NCBI GenBank assembly: GCA_964458645.1 | Contig: CAYWJU010000006.1 | Location: forward strand, 1 to 64,000 | DNA from: DAORHV01 sp964458645 | GTDB taxonomy: Bacteria; Patescibacteriota; Gracilibacteria; Peribacterales; Peribacteraceae | Length of the DNA stretch: 64,000 bases | Reading direction: 5' to 3' | In this document: piece after piece, positions 42,677 through 52,339 of the stretch | Layout: each line of letters opens with the position of its first letter | Position numbering within the stretch: position 1 is the stretch's first letter | The notes under the pieces: model-generated | What the model was told of the DNA's origin: nothing | Seen by the model: only the letters and a program-made list of their open reading frames with translations | The model's database searches: none | Program-made: the position numbers and the translations under genes

Positions 42677-45091
42677 ATGTTTTCTAGTAAAAATGTCGTT
42701 ACGGCAAGAGTGCGCAGCTCGCGCGTTCTTGTCGCCACCTCGCTCGTGCTGAGCATGCTGCTGCCAGCCGGGAATGCGTTTGCAGCCGGAGACCCTGAAC
42801 TCTCGTGGATACGTCAATTCGGAACAGCGACAGCAAGTAACGAGACAGCACGTGCCGTGGATGACGACGGCAATACCTTCGTCGGCGGCACGACGGACGG
42901 CGTTCTTTCGGGGCAAACCAGCGCCGGTGGCACCGACGGCTGGATCCGCAAATACGACCGATTCGGCAACCTTGTGTTCGTCGAGCAATTCGGCACAGAT
43001 GGGGATGACGTCGTAACCGGCATCGGCATTGAACCGTCTGGCATCCACGTCATTGGCTACACCGAGGGTACGCTGCCGGGTGAGACCAGCGCCGGCGGCA
43101 TCGACATATTTGTACGAAAATATGCTACGGGGCTGGAGCCCGAGCAAACGACCATGGTGCAATTCGGCACCGAGGGCGACGATTACGCGCTGAGTGCGGA
43201 GGGCGACCAATCCGGCTCGTTCATGACGGGCAAAACCGACGGTGCGCTTCCGGGCGCAACGAACAGCGGCGGTTTCGACGCATTCGCGGCGCGTTTGGGG
43301 CCGGATCTCAACATCGCGTGGATCGATCAGTGGGGATCGGATGCCGATGATTGGGCAACCGGCCTAGATTTCGACGGCGGACCTGATGTGGTGGTCTCGG
43401 GTGGAACCAACGGCACACTGCCCGGCCAAACCAGCGCGGGTGGAACAGATGCGTTCATGCGACGCATCTCTGTGACCACCGGCACGGAAAACCTGACTGT
43501 GCAATTCGGCACGGCACAATATGATGAGGCCGCAGCGGCCGTAAGCAGCGGAGAAGATACCGTGGTAGCAGGAACAACCTACGGAAGCATGCCCGGATTC
43601 ACCAATGCCGGCGGTGCCGACGGATTCGTACGTGCATTTCCAGTTGCCAACAGCACATCGCCAGAATGGTTGCACCAATTCGGCACCAGTGGCGACGACG
43701 TGGTGAGTGGCGGCGCATTCGCCGGAGACCGCTTGATGTACATCATCGGCACGACGGACGGCGCCTTCCCCGGCCAAATCAATGCGGGCGGCAAGGATGT
43801 CTTCTTACGCAAGTATTACACGTACGATGGCCAATTGCGCTGGCACTCTCAGATTGGAACCGGATTTGATGATACTGCACGGGGCATCGGCCTGGATCAG
43901 ACGCTGCACCACATCTTCGCTTTGGGTGAAACACTTGGCTCGCTTCCGGAAAACACCAATAGCGGCGGCTCGGATGCATTCATTATGAAATACAAACAAG
44001 ACAACGACAGTGACGGTATTTATAACGAGGTAGATACCAGTCCAGAGAATTTCAGCGACGAATTCAGTGACTTCGCATTGCACGGCGGCACCACGGTGGG
44101 AGTGGTTGTGGACCGCGCGGACCAGGGATTAGTGATCCAGGATTCCGCGGCGGAAGGCGTAGAAATCGCGGTCGACTCTGGCGGGCCGGAGACACCGGCC
44201 GACGTGAGCGTGTGCAACGGACTGGCCGAAAGCCAGCTGGAACCGGGCGACGCGATTGACGTGGTGTGCGCCAGTGCGCACATCAGCGTTCTGGGCGGCG
44301 AAGTGGACACCACGTTCGTGGCGCCCGACGGCATGACAACGACCACGGTATTCGATGCTGGCAATACGCTGGCATTCGACGGCAACAGTGCATTCAGCGC
44401 CGACGCACAGAACACCGATGACATCGTCATCAATATCGGGTCGACCGAGCAAGTCATCGGCCCCGGCGCCACTATCCGCCTTGTGCCGCTGCTGCAGGAT
44501 GCCTTCATCCGACAGGGTCACCCCAATCAGAATGAGGGCGCCAACCCCATGTTGCTTGTCCGCAAGAAAGGGGACACGCGAACTGTAGTGGGCTTCGACC
44601 TTGCATCCATGGACCTTAGTGGACTGACGAGCGCAACGCTGGTGATGACCATCGGCTCGGCGCCGCCGGCGAACTGGGGCCAGGGCGGAGCGATAGAGGT
44701 GCGCCGTCTGCTTGCACCTTGGACGGAAGGAAACGGCAAGGACATCGATGTTCCCGAGGTGGATTCCACGCGAGGAACCGGCAGCGGCATCACATGGAAA
44801 TGCGGCACCGATACGGACATTTTGAATACCGAAAAAGACTGTGCCGGGAACTGGGAAGGCGGCGATAACGCAGTGGCACCTCGTACGGCCGCACCCATTA
44901 CGATCACCAACGGCATGAGCGGCGAGCTGCACTTTGACGTCACCCAGGACGTACTGGCAGGCGCCAACTATGGCTGGCTGGTGAAAAAGCCGAACGAAAA
45001 CCAAAACGGTAATATTAAGTTTTATTCACGCGAGGGCGCAGCAGGCGACCCATCGCTCGCACCCAAGCTTATTCTGGAATTCGCAAACTAA
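42677..45091 (+). CDS. secreted SBBP beta-propeller protein with C-terminal DNRLRE domain (804 residues)
   Basis: The signal peptide (VLSMLLPAGNAFAAG, cleavage about 36) is followed by seven or more units of about 55-60 residues with the pattern WIRQFGT...D-D....G...G...G.TSGGTDGFVRKY (for example VQFGTEGDDYALSAEGDQSG, GALPGATNSGGFDAF), the SBBP repeat type of beta-propeller. A linker with DNDSDGIYNEVDTSP follows. The C-terminus (about 595-804) begins DAFIRQGHPNQNEG and contains VVGFDLASMDLSGLTSATL and VTQDVLAG, the pattern of DNRLRE carbohydrate-binding-like domains. Probably a surface or secreted polysaccharide-interacting protein. The upstream 170 bp are very AT-rich and shared with the divergent gene. 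Confidence 0.85.
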   Translation: MFSSKNVVTARVRSSRVLVATSLVLSMLLPAGNAFAAGDPELSWIRQFGTATASNETARAVDDDGNTFVGGTTDGVLSGQTSAGGTDGWIRKYDRFGNLVFVEQFGTDGDDVVTGIGIEPSGIHVIGYTEGTLPGETSAGGIDIFVRKYATGLEPEQTTMVQFGTEGDDYALSAEGDQSGSFMTGKTDGALPGATNSGGFDAFAARLGPDLNIAWIDQWGSDADDWATGLDFDGGPDVVVSGGTNGTLPGQTSAGGTDAFMRRISVTTGTENLTVQFGTAQYDEAAAAVSSGEDTVVAGTTYGSMPGFTNAGGADGFVRAFPVANSTSPEWLHQFGTSGDDVVSGGAFAGDRLMYIIGTTDGAFPGQINAGGKDVFLRKYYTYDGQLRWHSQIGTGFDDTARGIGLDQTLHHIFALGETLGSLPENTNSGGSDAFIMKYKQDNDSDGIYNEVDTSPENFSDEFSDFALHGGTTVGVVVDRADQGLVIQDSAAEGVEIAVDSGGPETPADVSVCNGLAESQLEPGDAIDVVCASAHISVLGGEVDTTFVAPDGMTTTTVFDAGNTLAFDGNSAFSADAQNTDDIVINIGSTEQVIGPGATIRLVPLLQDAFIRQGHPNQNEGANPMLLVRKKGDTRTVVGFDLASMDLSGLTSATLVMTIGSAPPANWGQGGAIEVRRLLAPWTEGNGKDIDVPEVDSTRGTGSGITWKCGTDTDILNTEKDCAGNWEGGDNAVAPRTAAPITITNGMSGELHFDVTQDVLAGANYGWLVKKPNENQNGNIKFYSREGAAGDPSLAPKLILEFAN

Positions 45092-45112
45092 CCGCGAAGA
45101 ACCAACCGAAGT

Positions 45113-45134
45113 CCCCGGCACAACTGTGCCGGGG
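45113..45134. terminator. bidirectional hairpin between convergent genes
   Basis: CCCCGGCACAACTGTGCCGGGG, a perfect palindrome-like stem of about 10 bp directly before the convergent gene's stop codon. No long U-tract on either side (CTACTT on one side), so efficiency is uncertain. Confidence 0.65.
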
Positions 45135-48100
45135 CTACTTCGGCGGACCCGAATAATCACTCAGGTTCACGAACATCGTCACGGTGCCACATTGCTTACG
45201 CTTATCGGCGGCACATGGCTCGGTTTTTGTGACATCCACATTCTCTAGCGCCATGCCAACCGCGCGCCCGGCCCGCAGGGCCTTGGCGGCATACCCCGGC
45301 AGGCTGGCTGCAACCAGTCGGTCGCCGGTGAGAATGGGGCCATTCTCCAGGCTGACTTTTACCGGCACGCGTCCGACAAGGGCGATGGGGTACGAACCCT
45401 TGGTGAACGCACCGGCGACGAAACCGGGATTGGTAGAGACTACTCCCAACACTTCGGGCTGGTAGGCCGAGGTGGAGCGCCGCACGCCCTGGCTGTCGGT
45501 GAAGTCGATGGTGACGACCTCGCCCGGTTGGAGGGCATCTGGCGAGGAATAGCGCTCGGCCAAGTCGGCGCCGCCGGTGTTCACCGACCCCTTGGTGCCG
45601 GTGAAAATGTCGCCGTTGCTGCTCACGCGGAACAGCGACAGGTTGTCGGCCTTCAGGTCGATGAGATTCTTGTCGCGACCCACCCAGAATTCGGTGATGG
45701 TCGGCGTAGTGACCGGCCGCTGCTGGTAGGCGATGGTGGATCCGCCGTTCCACCAGACGTCCTGGTAAATGCCGGGGTACGACGGAATGATGCGCGCAAG
45801 ATTGAAGCTGATCTGCAGCCACGTATGTCCGGCACCCGGGTTGATGGCGTCGCCAGAGCGGGTGATTTCCCGTTCTTGATCGGCTTGCAGGGACAGCGAC
45901 GAGGTACCTGTACGCACCGCCGCGGAAATGCCGGAATAGCTGGGCAGCGCTTTCCAGTTCAGCGTGGCACTGCTGTCCAGCGCGGGAATATTCATGACTT
46001 CGCTGCGGTAGAAGCCGCTGGTCACCCAGCCGCCGTCGTAACGCATGGCCGTTGTGGTTCCGGCCGATCCCACGGCGTTCGATCCGGCGGTGACCACAAA
46101 TGTTCCGTCGTCACGCTGGAACGCCACCGATCCGGTGCCAGTCGCGGTGGGCAGTGCTGGGCCGGCCATGAAAATACCTACACCCAGCGGTCCGCCGGCA
46201 TCGGCGGTGTACGCACCGGCGCGCTCGAAGTAGATGTTCGTGGTAGTGGTCGCGCCGCCGAGCGTCAGCAACCACGTACCGTCCGGGCGCGGCAATACCT
46301 GTGCGCCGTGGCGCGCGGCGGTGGCCATGGTGGCACCGACGAGGATCCTGTTGGTATACGGGTTATAGATGTTCGTACTGGTCAGACCGACGCAGGTGTT
46401 TGCGGTGGCGCCGCCCTTGATGATCATCCACGTACCGTCGCTGCGCTCGAACGCCATGGCGCCGGGGCCCGTGCCGTTGGTCATGACGACGCTCGCGTTG
46501 TTGACGAACGTCATGGTGTACGGATCGAAGATCGTCGTCGGCGTTTGCACGGTGCATGCCTGCGCGGTGGTGCCAGGAATCACCAAGTACTGTCCATTGG
46601 GCCGGGGAATGACCAGCGAGCCGCGTCCGATGACGGACGTGGTGGTAGCACCCGTCATGGTAGTATTCTGGAACGGGTTATAGATGGTGGTTGAGCGCCT
46701 AAAGCCACCATGCAAAATGAGCACGTTGCCGTTGGGCAGCGGAATAGGCTGCGCACCTTCGGCAACGAACTGTGTCATGAGCGGTCCCGCTGTATAGGTA
46801 TTCGCCACAGGGTCATAGATGGTGGTGATTTTCGTGCCGCCACCGTGAACAATGAAGAACTTGCCGTCCGGGCGCTTGAACGCCAGCGCTCCGGTGGATG
46901 TGCGAATGGAGGGTGCAGTGGTCTGCGTATTGATGGTGTAGGTGTTGGCGTCGTACAACATGGCGGCGCCGGCGCCTCCGGCTGCCGAGCCCGGCAGGAT
47001 AATGTACTTACGATCCGGACGCCTCATGACGATGGTGCCGATGCTGGCGGCTGTCGTCAGCGCGGGATGCTGTCCGGCCGCACCGTTGTAGAAACCAACG
47101 TTCGTTGTGTTATACGTGGTGCCGTACGTGACCATGTTCGCCAGCGCGATCTGCAGGTTTTTTGCGCGGTCATTCTGGATGTTGACGGCGATGGGGCCGG
47201 ACGCATCGGTGGAACTACCGAATTCGAACTGCGTGCGGTGGAGTAGGATGGTATTGCGGATGGCAACGTCGTAGAGCGTGGGATCTTTGTTCGTACGGCG
47301 GTAGCGCGTCTGCCCAAGCCCACGGCGCAGACCCCATTCTTGGTCCACGAACTTGGGCAACGAACGCTTGAAAATGACGCGCATCTGCACGGAGTTATGT
47401 CCGGGAGTCGGCCGCACCAATTCTCCGCTGGTCTGCATATTCCTGTAGGTACCGGAACAACTGCCGTTGCCGGTACGGACCTGGAACGTCATCTGGCTGG
47501 CTTCTGCGTTCACATTCCATTCCATGCGTGAACCGGTACCGAGCATGGGCGCCGAAATGCACTCGGTCTCGTAGATGGCACCTGTGGAAGTGGACGGGCC
47601 GCCGATGATGTATCCCATGTCGTAGGTACTGGTCGTGGTCGTGGCGCCGCCACGGATGATCTGGATCTTGCCATCGGTGCGGATAAACGCATGCGCTCCG
47701 GCGCCCAGCGCGCCTCCCTGAATTGCCGGACCGGTAGTGAACTGGTTGGCATCGGTACGGGTGACGTCCAGGATGTTCGTAGTAGTGGAGCCACCAATGA
47801 GCACCAGGTACTTGCCGTCCTGACGCCAAATAGCCTGCGCGCCGTCGGCAAGCGCAACTGTGGGACCAAAGCCAACTCCGGACTGGGCAGTCATGCTACC
47901 GGCTCCGCGATCCACGGCTGTGGGCCGCGGGTCATAGATATAGGAGCTATTAATAGCACCCGGCATCACCAAGAATGTGCCATCTGGCCGACGCACCGAG
48001 AAGGCACCGGTGGTGATTGTTGGCGCATTCGTGGTAATGGGATTGATCTGCCACTGGTTATTGCCGGGCGTATACAGCCAGTGCGTAGTGGTATTGCCGC

Positions 48101-50075
48101 CGGCGAAGACAAGGAACGAACCGTCGTCGCGCTGGATGGCATGCGCTCCAGCACCGAAGCTGGCGCCAACGGCCGTCTGCGCCAAGTAACCGTTGGACGT
48201 GCCGTTGTAAATACCCCAGTTGCCGGAGCCGCCGCACATAATGACGTACGAACCAGAAGCCACCATGAATGCGTTGGTACCAGTGGTGGCCGTGCAACTC
48301 GTAAGGGTGGGACCGGCGGCGGTGGTGACGTTCCACGGGTCGTAGAGCGTGGATGTGGTCGCACCGCCGCCGTGGATTACCAGATAACGACCATCGCTGC
48401 GCCGCAGCGACATTCCTCCGGCGCCGACTGCGGCATTCGTAGCCGTACCTGCGGTAATAGTGCCACCAGCGATACCATCCCAGATGTTGACGGTGGTCGT
48501 GGCGTTGCCAAGGATGATGACGTACTTGCCGTCGTCGCGCAGGATGGTATGCGAACCGGCTCCGGCATTGGCCGATGTGACGGTAGTGGATGTAGACATG
48601 GTGCCCTGACCACTACTCGGCACCGTACCATCGCTGATGACAAGTGAATCACTGACAGAATCGATGTTGAGTAAGGTCGAACCAGCAACGGAGAAGTCCG
48701 TAGCATTGGCGACGCCAGTCGTTGTTTTGACAATGTCCGCACTCGTGACGTTCACATTCAGAGCACCGGTCATGGTGTCGCCGCCTTGGTTTACAAACAT
48801 ACCTTCGGCAGCTGCATAGCTGATTCCGCCTCCGCCGGTACCGCCACTCTGGTCCGTTCCACAACTGAATTTACCGGTCGACGGGTTGTAGAGCAGCTTG
48901 CTGCCAGTGGGATCGTTACACGTGCCTAATCCGGAACCGAAGAAACTTGCTCCTGAAAAGCTGGAGTCGGTAATAATCGAACCGGAGAATGTGTTGGCAA
49001 TTGCGCCCCAGCTGCGAATGGTGGTGCCAGAGATGGTGCCGATGATATCCAGGTCATCGGAGAACGAGAATTTATCTGTCGCGTCGAGCCAGGTGAATGT
49101 TTCGTCGGTACCGGAATTCATGAAGGTCAGTGTCACGTTCGCCGCTGCGTCATCGCCACCCAACGTCAGGTCTCCATCTGTAACAATGGAGCCAGTGACC
49201 GCGAGCGCACCGTGAATATCGGTATTTCCAGATACACGCAATGAGCGTCCGGATGCAGTTCCTTTCACAATGGCGCCGGATGCGGCAAGCATGCCGTAGA
49301 TGCTGGTGGCTCCATCCACACGCAACGATGAGCCCGAAATGCTGCCAACGATGCTGACGTCGTCACTGAATTGGAAGCGGTCGGCCGAATTGAACCACGT
49401 CAGTGTTTCGTTGGTGGTATCGCTACCGAACGTAAGCACTGCGTTGTTGGCATCGGCATCGTCGTTGATCGTGAGGTTGTTGTCGGTACGAATCGCACCG
49501 GTCACAGAAAGCGCACCATGGACATCAGCGTTGGTTGTCACGCGCAATGTTTTTCCGGACAACGTTCCGTCCCCAATAATGGCACCCGTCACGGACAATC
49601 CGCCGTGCACGTCGGCATTGCCGGACACGCGTAGTGTTTGGCCCGAGAGGACCGTTCCGGCCTTGAGCGTAACGCCGTTCTTAAAGACGGCGGCGCCGGA
49701 GAACGACGCGACTCCGGAAATAATGAGCGTGCGTCCAGACAGCGTCGACTTGGTTGTAAGGTTGCCGGACGCAGTCAGTGCTCCGCCAAGGTTGGCATTG
49801 CGGTCGATGACCAGGTTCGAACCCGACAATGTGCCAATGACTTTTAGACCCGCTGCAAAAATGAAGGTGTTGAGCGTGGTGTTGTAACTGAGCTGCTGTT
49901 GCACGGTACTGCCAAAGCGCAGGGCATAAATTGTTTCTCCCAGACCAGCATCGTCGACCGTCTCGAATGCGGTACCCGTAAGGCTGTCGTAGGTGGAAGC
50001 AAAGACAGGCTCGACGTTGGTCAGCAGCAGGGCTACCAGGAGCAGAGAGCCGGTGATGCGTTGTACGGTGCGCAT
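45135..50075 (-). CDS. giant composite fibre protein with kelch-like repeats (1646 residues)
   Basis: The signal peptide ends NVEPVFAS (about residue 27). Residues about 30-330 are fibre beta repeats (VIGTLSGSNLVIDRNANLGG, LSGQTLRVSGNADVHGGLS). A Phage_fiber-like MFVNQGGDTMTGALNV occurs near 430. From about 500 to 1400 there are many units of about 45 residues with xRxDGxxLVIxGGxTTTxxxY (RRSDGRYLVIHGGGATTSTL, RPDGTWLLTLGGATTTTNIY), a kelch or galactose-oxidase-like propeller pattern. The last 170 residues (DLAERYSSPDALQPGEVVTI, VVSTNPGFVAG, ALVGRVPVKVS) resemble C-terminal domains of phage fibre proteins, possibly an autoproteolytic or trimer-chaperone domain of the peptidase G2 kind (tentative). 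It is the second gene of an operon, 3 nt after the 689-residue gene. Confidence 0.78.
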   Translation of the reverse strand: MRTVQRITGSLLLVALLLTNVEPVFASTYDSLTGTAFETVDDAGLGETIYALRFGSTVQQQLSYNTTLNTFIFAAGLKVIGTLSGSNLVIDRNANLGGALTASGNLTTKSTLSGRTLIISGVASFSGAAVFKNGVTLKAGTVLSGQTLRVSGNADVHGGLSVTGAIIGDGTLSGKTLRVTTNADVHGALSVTGAIRTDNNLTINDDADANNAVLTFGSDTTNETLTWFNSADRFQFSDDVSIVGSISGSSLRVDGATSIYGMLAASGAIVKGTASGRSLRVSGNTDIHGALAVTGSIVTDGDLTLGGDDAAANVTLTFMNSGTDETFTWLDATDKFSFSDDLDIIGTISGTTIRSWGAIANTFSGSIITDSSFSGASFFGSGLGTCNDPTGSKLLYNPSTGKFSCGTDQSGGTGGGGISYAAAEGMFVNQGGDTMTGALNVNVTSADIVKTTTGVANATDFSVAGSTLLNIDSVSDSLVISDGTVPSSGQGTMSTSTTVTSANAGAGSHTILRDDGKYVIILGNATTTVNIWDGIAGGTITAGTATNAAVGAGGMSLRRSDGRYLVIHGGGATTSTLYDPWNVTTAAGPTLTSCTATTGTNAFMVASGSYVIMCGGSGNWGIYNGTSNGYLAQTAVGASFGAGAHAIQRDDGSFLVFAGGNTTTHWLYTPGNNQWQINPITTNAPTITTGAFSVRRPDGTFLVMPGAINSSYIYDPRPTAVDRGAGSMTAQSGVGFGPTVALADGAQAIWRQDGKYLVLIGGSTTTNILDVTRTDANQFTTGPAIQGGALGAGAHAFIRTDGKIQIIRGGATTTTSTYDMGYIIGGPSTSTGAIYETECISAPMLGTGSRMEWNVNAEASQMTFQVRTGNGSCSGTYRNMQTSGELVRPTPGHNSVQMRVIFKRSLPKFVDQEWGLRRGLGQTRYRRTNKDPTLYDVAIRNTILLHRTQFEFGSSTDASGPIAVNIQNDRAKNLQIALANMVTYGTTYNTTNVGFYNGAAGQHPALTTAASIGTIVMRRPDRKYIILPGSAAGGAGAAMLYDANTYTINTQTTAPSIRTSTGALAFKRPDGKFFIVHGGGTKITTIYDPVANTYTAGPLMTQFVAEGAQPIPLPNGNVLILHGGFRRSTTIYNPFQNTTMTGATTTSVIGRGSLVIPRPNGQYLVIPGTTAQACTVQTPTTIFDPYTMTFVNNASVVMTNGTGPGAMAFERSDGTWMIIKGGATANTCVGLTSTNIYNPYTNRILVGATMATAARHGAQVLPRPDGTWLLTLGGATTTTNIYFERAGAYTADAGGPLGVGIFMAGPALPTATGTGSVAFQRDDGTFVVTAGSNAVGSAGTTTAMRYDGGWVTSGFYRSEVMNIPALDSSATLNWKALPSYSGISAAVRTGTSSLSLQADQEREITRSGDAINPGAGHTWLQISFNLARIIPSYPGIYQDVWWNGGSTIAYQQRPVTTPTITEFWVGRDKNLIDLKADNLSLFRVSSNGDIFTGTKGSVNTGGADLAERYSSPDALQPGEVVTIDFTDSQGVRRSTSAYQPEVLGVVSTNPGFVAGAFTKGSYPIALVGRVPVKVSLENGPILTGDRLVAASLPGYAAKALRAGRAVGMALENVDVTKTEPCAADKRKQCGTVTMFVNLSDYSGPPK

Positions 50076-50078
50076 GGT

Positions 50079-52148
50079 TTAGCGATCAGCTTCGGTATAA
50101 ACGTGCTGCATACGAATGTTTTTGGCGGTTGCCGTGAGTGCGGAAACTCCCAGTACCTGGCGCAGAGACGTGGAGCCGCCAGGAAGGTTGGAGGCGGTAC
50201 TGCCTTGCAAGCGTGTGCCGGTGGTCAGGTTGTCGATCTGCCAGTTCACAGTGGTGCACTTGGATGTGCAATTGAACGACAATTCGTACACGTTGTTCGT
50301 GGTAAACGGCATGGTGGTATTCACGACGTTCTGGGTGGTGTTGTCTTTGGTCGTAAACTGCCAGTTGGCATCCGCACGGTTGGTGGAGAACTGAAAGCCG
50401 ATATAGTGACCTGCGGGGTTGTCGTTGCCCACCATGGTGGCAATGGTCTGGTTGGCAAGACCCACGAACGTGCGTACGGAAGCGGTATCTACCACGCCGA
50501 CGCGGGCGCTGAAGAAAAAGCCGTTTGCCACACCCGCAGAACCGCGGAAGAACGTCGTGTTTACGGAGCTGGTACCGGCTGTGTCATTCAGTGTGGCGGC
50601 CGTTGCAAAGTTCGCCATGTAACCGAAGACTTCTCCCGCCGCAGGGTGCGACACAGTGGTGTCGTTGGTCACCGTTGTTCCAATGCCGTTGATTGTCGTA
50701 CCGCCACCGGTCGTGAGCCCCATGACCATTTTACTGAACAGAGCGGGCTGCAGTGCGTAACCGGAACCGGAACTGCCGCGATTTTGCAGAAACGGCTTGC
50801 TGGCAATGGTCTGCGAGTAGGTTTTCAGCATGCCATCAGGTGCCTTGGACGGCGTCGCGGTATTCTGAAGATTTTGAATCATGAGCGTGCCGGACAACAC
50901 CGCACCACTACCAAAATATGCTTTTTCACGCAGCACCAATCCGGTGCCGGTCGTGGTGTCCTGCAAATCTATAACCAGCACACCCGTCATGGTATCGCCG
51001 GACACATTCACGTACTTGGTATCGAAGAAACCTTGCAGCGAACCGGTGTTGGACCAGTTGCCACCGCCACCGCCAGTTTGGTCGGCACCGCAGGAGAAGC
51101 GGCCGGTCGTGGCATCCCAAAGGAGCTTGCTGGAAGCGCCCGTGTCACAATCTGTAAGGCCGGCGCCAGAGAATGAGCGATTGGCATAGAGAGTGAAGCC
51201 GGACATGATTCCCTGGACTGCAAGTGTGGCTTTCGGTGTTGCCATTCCGATTCCTACGTTTCCGCCGTCGGGGTTGAGCAACAGTTGAGAGGATGCGCCA
51301 GTGGTAAAGGCGCCGATTTTCCCGAGGCCAATCCTGGTCTGAGCATCACCCGAGGCGTCTGTTCCTCCGAATTTTGCTACCCAATCACTCGCGGTGGGCC
51401 ACCACACGTCAAACTTATATTCTGGGTCAGCCACTGTACTTAAGACACCCACACGCTGCGTGCTGGAATCGACGAAGAATAATTTCGGTGTAGCGGGAGC
51501 ATCGACCTGGAAATCGGCGTCCGGATAGCGGAAACTATTGAACACGCTACCGCCGTTTGGAGCGATCTGCACATTCCCGCCGCCCGCGTGAATGGACGCA
51601 CCGGATAACGTACCGCCCACATCCACATCATCGGAAAAATAGAATTTGTCTGCAGTGTTCAACCACGTGAGCGATTCGTTGACGGCGTCGCTGCCGAACG
51701 TCAGTACTACGTCGTTGCTGTCCGCATTGTCATTCAGCGTGAAATTCGAATCCGTGCGCACGGCGCCCGAAATAGCCAGCGGACCCTGAATATCGGCGCC
51801 GCCATCGCTGACACGCAGTGAGTGGCCCGACAAGACGCGCATGGCGGTAATGGAACCTGTTGCGGTCACATCGCCGGCGATGAAGATGCTGCGCGTAAAC
51901 TGGAAGCGCAAGTTGTTGCGATCGTAGAACAAGCGTTGACCAACCACGTCGCCGAAACGAATTTCCAACTGCGTTGCGGCCGTGTCGGAATTATCGATGA
52001 TCTGGAACGCCTCGGTGTTTACGAGCAGCGTTGGGTTCCACGCACTTGCTGCGTATGCAGGTACACGCATTGCAAGCAACGACAGAACGCTCGCGATAAG
52101 TATCGCAATGCCATGCGCGTGCCGATATTGGTGTTTGTGGGAGAGCAA
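50079..52148 (-). CDS. phage-tail-fibre-like secreted surface protein (689 residues)
   Basis: A TTG start at 52148 gives a signal peptide (HGIAILIASVLSLLAMRVPAYAA) and the conserved opening AWNPTLLVNTEAFQIIDNSD with LEIRFGD. Fibre repeats follow (VTATGSITAMRVLSGHSLRV). A segment near 190-300 (FFVDSSTQRVGVLSTVADPEYKFDVW, given in part) is typical of tail-fibre coiled or beta-helical linkers. YVNVSGDTMTGVLVIDLQD (about 385) is the tail-fibre repeat motif. The C-terminal 250 residues form a jelly-roll or LamG-like domain (GHYIGFQFSTNRADANWQFT; NCTSKCTTVNWQIDN). First gene of the operon with the 1646-residue gene. The TTG is supported by a -10 element 9 nt upstream; no better start exists in frame. 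Confidence 0.78.
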   Translation of the reverse strand: MLSHKHQYRHAHGIAILIASVLSLLAMRVPAYAASAWNPTLLVNTEAFQIIDNSDTAATQLEIRFGDVVGQRLFYDRNNLRFQFTRSIFIAGDVTATGSITAMRVLSGHSLRVSDGGADIQGPLAISGAVRTDSNFTLNDNADSNDVVLTFGSDAVNESLTWLNTADKFYFSDDVDVGGTLSGASIHAGGGNVQIAPNGGSVFNSFRYPDADFQVDAPATPKLFFVDSSTQRVGVLSTVADPEYKFDVWWPTASDWVAKFGGTDASGDAQTRIGLGKIGAFTTGASSQLLLNPDGGNVGIGMATPKATLAVQGIMSGFTLYANRSFSGAGLTDCDTGASSKLLWDATTGRFSCGADQTGGGGGNWSNTGSLQGFFDTKYVNVSGDTMTGVLVIDLQDTTTGTGLVLREKAYFGSGAVLSGTLMIQNLQNTATPSKAPDGMLKTYSQTIASKPFLQNRGSSGSGYALQPALFSKMVMGLTTGGGTTINGIGTTVTNDTTVSHPAAGEVFGYMANFATAATLNDTAGTSSVNTTFFRGSAGVANGFFFSARVGVVDTASVRTFVGLANQTIATMVGNDNPAGHYIGFQFSTNRADANWQFTTKDNTTQNVVNTTMPFTTNNVYELSFNCTSKCTTVNWQIDNLTTGTRLQGSTASNLPGGSTSLRQVLGVSALTATAKNIRMQHVYTEADR

Positions 52149-52157
52149 AATCCTATA

Positions 52158-52163
52158 AGTATA
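52158..52163 (-). promoter_or_regulatory. putative -10 element (TATACT) of the fibre operon
   Basis: Minus-strand TATACT, 9 nt before the TTG start at 52148. The region upstream is AT-rich. Confidence 0.5.
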
Positions 52164-52322
52164 CCAGAAAACGAGTGTTTTGACTGGGGTTTATATTTGC
52201 AAATATCTATTAAATGACGTGAAGTAATCTTTTGGAATGTTCGAGCAATCGAATATTGATAAAAGAAAATACTCTTGGAATGCAGTCAATCTCGCGAACG
52301 AGCCAGAAAAGGCGAAATGAGG

Positions 52323-52328
52323 TATACT
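52323..52328 (+). promoter_or_regulatory. putative -10 element (TATACT) of the M23 peptidase gene
   Basis: TATACT ends 11 nt before ATG 52340. Confidence 0.5.
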
Positions 52329-52339
52329 GAACGGATTTC

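Noticed and set aside
28954..52148. Prophage region
   Set aside because: The fibre-like proteins carry signal peptides and there are no capsid, portal, terminase, tail tube or integrase genes.
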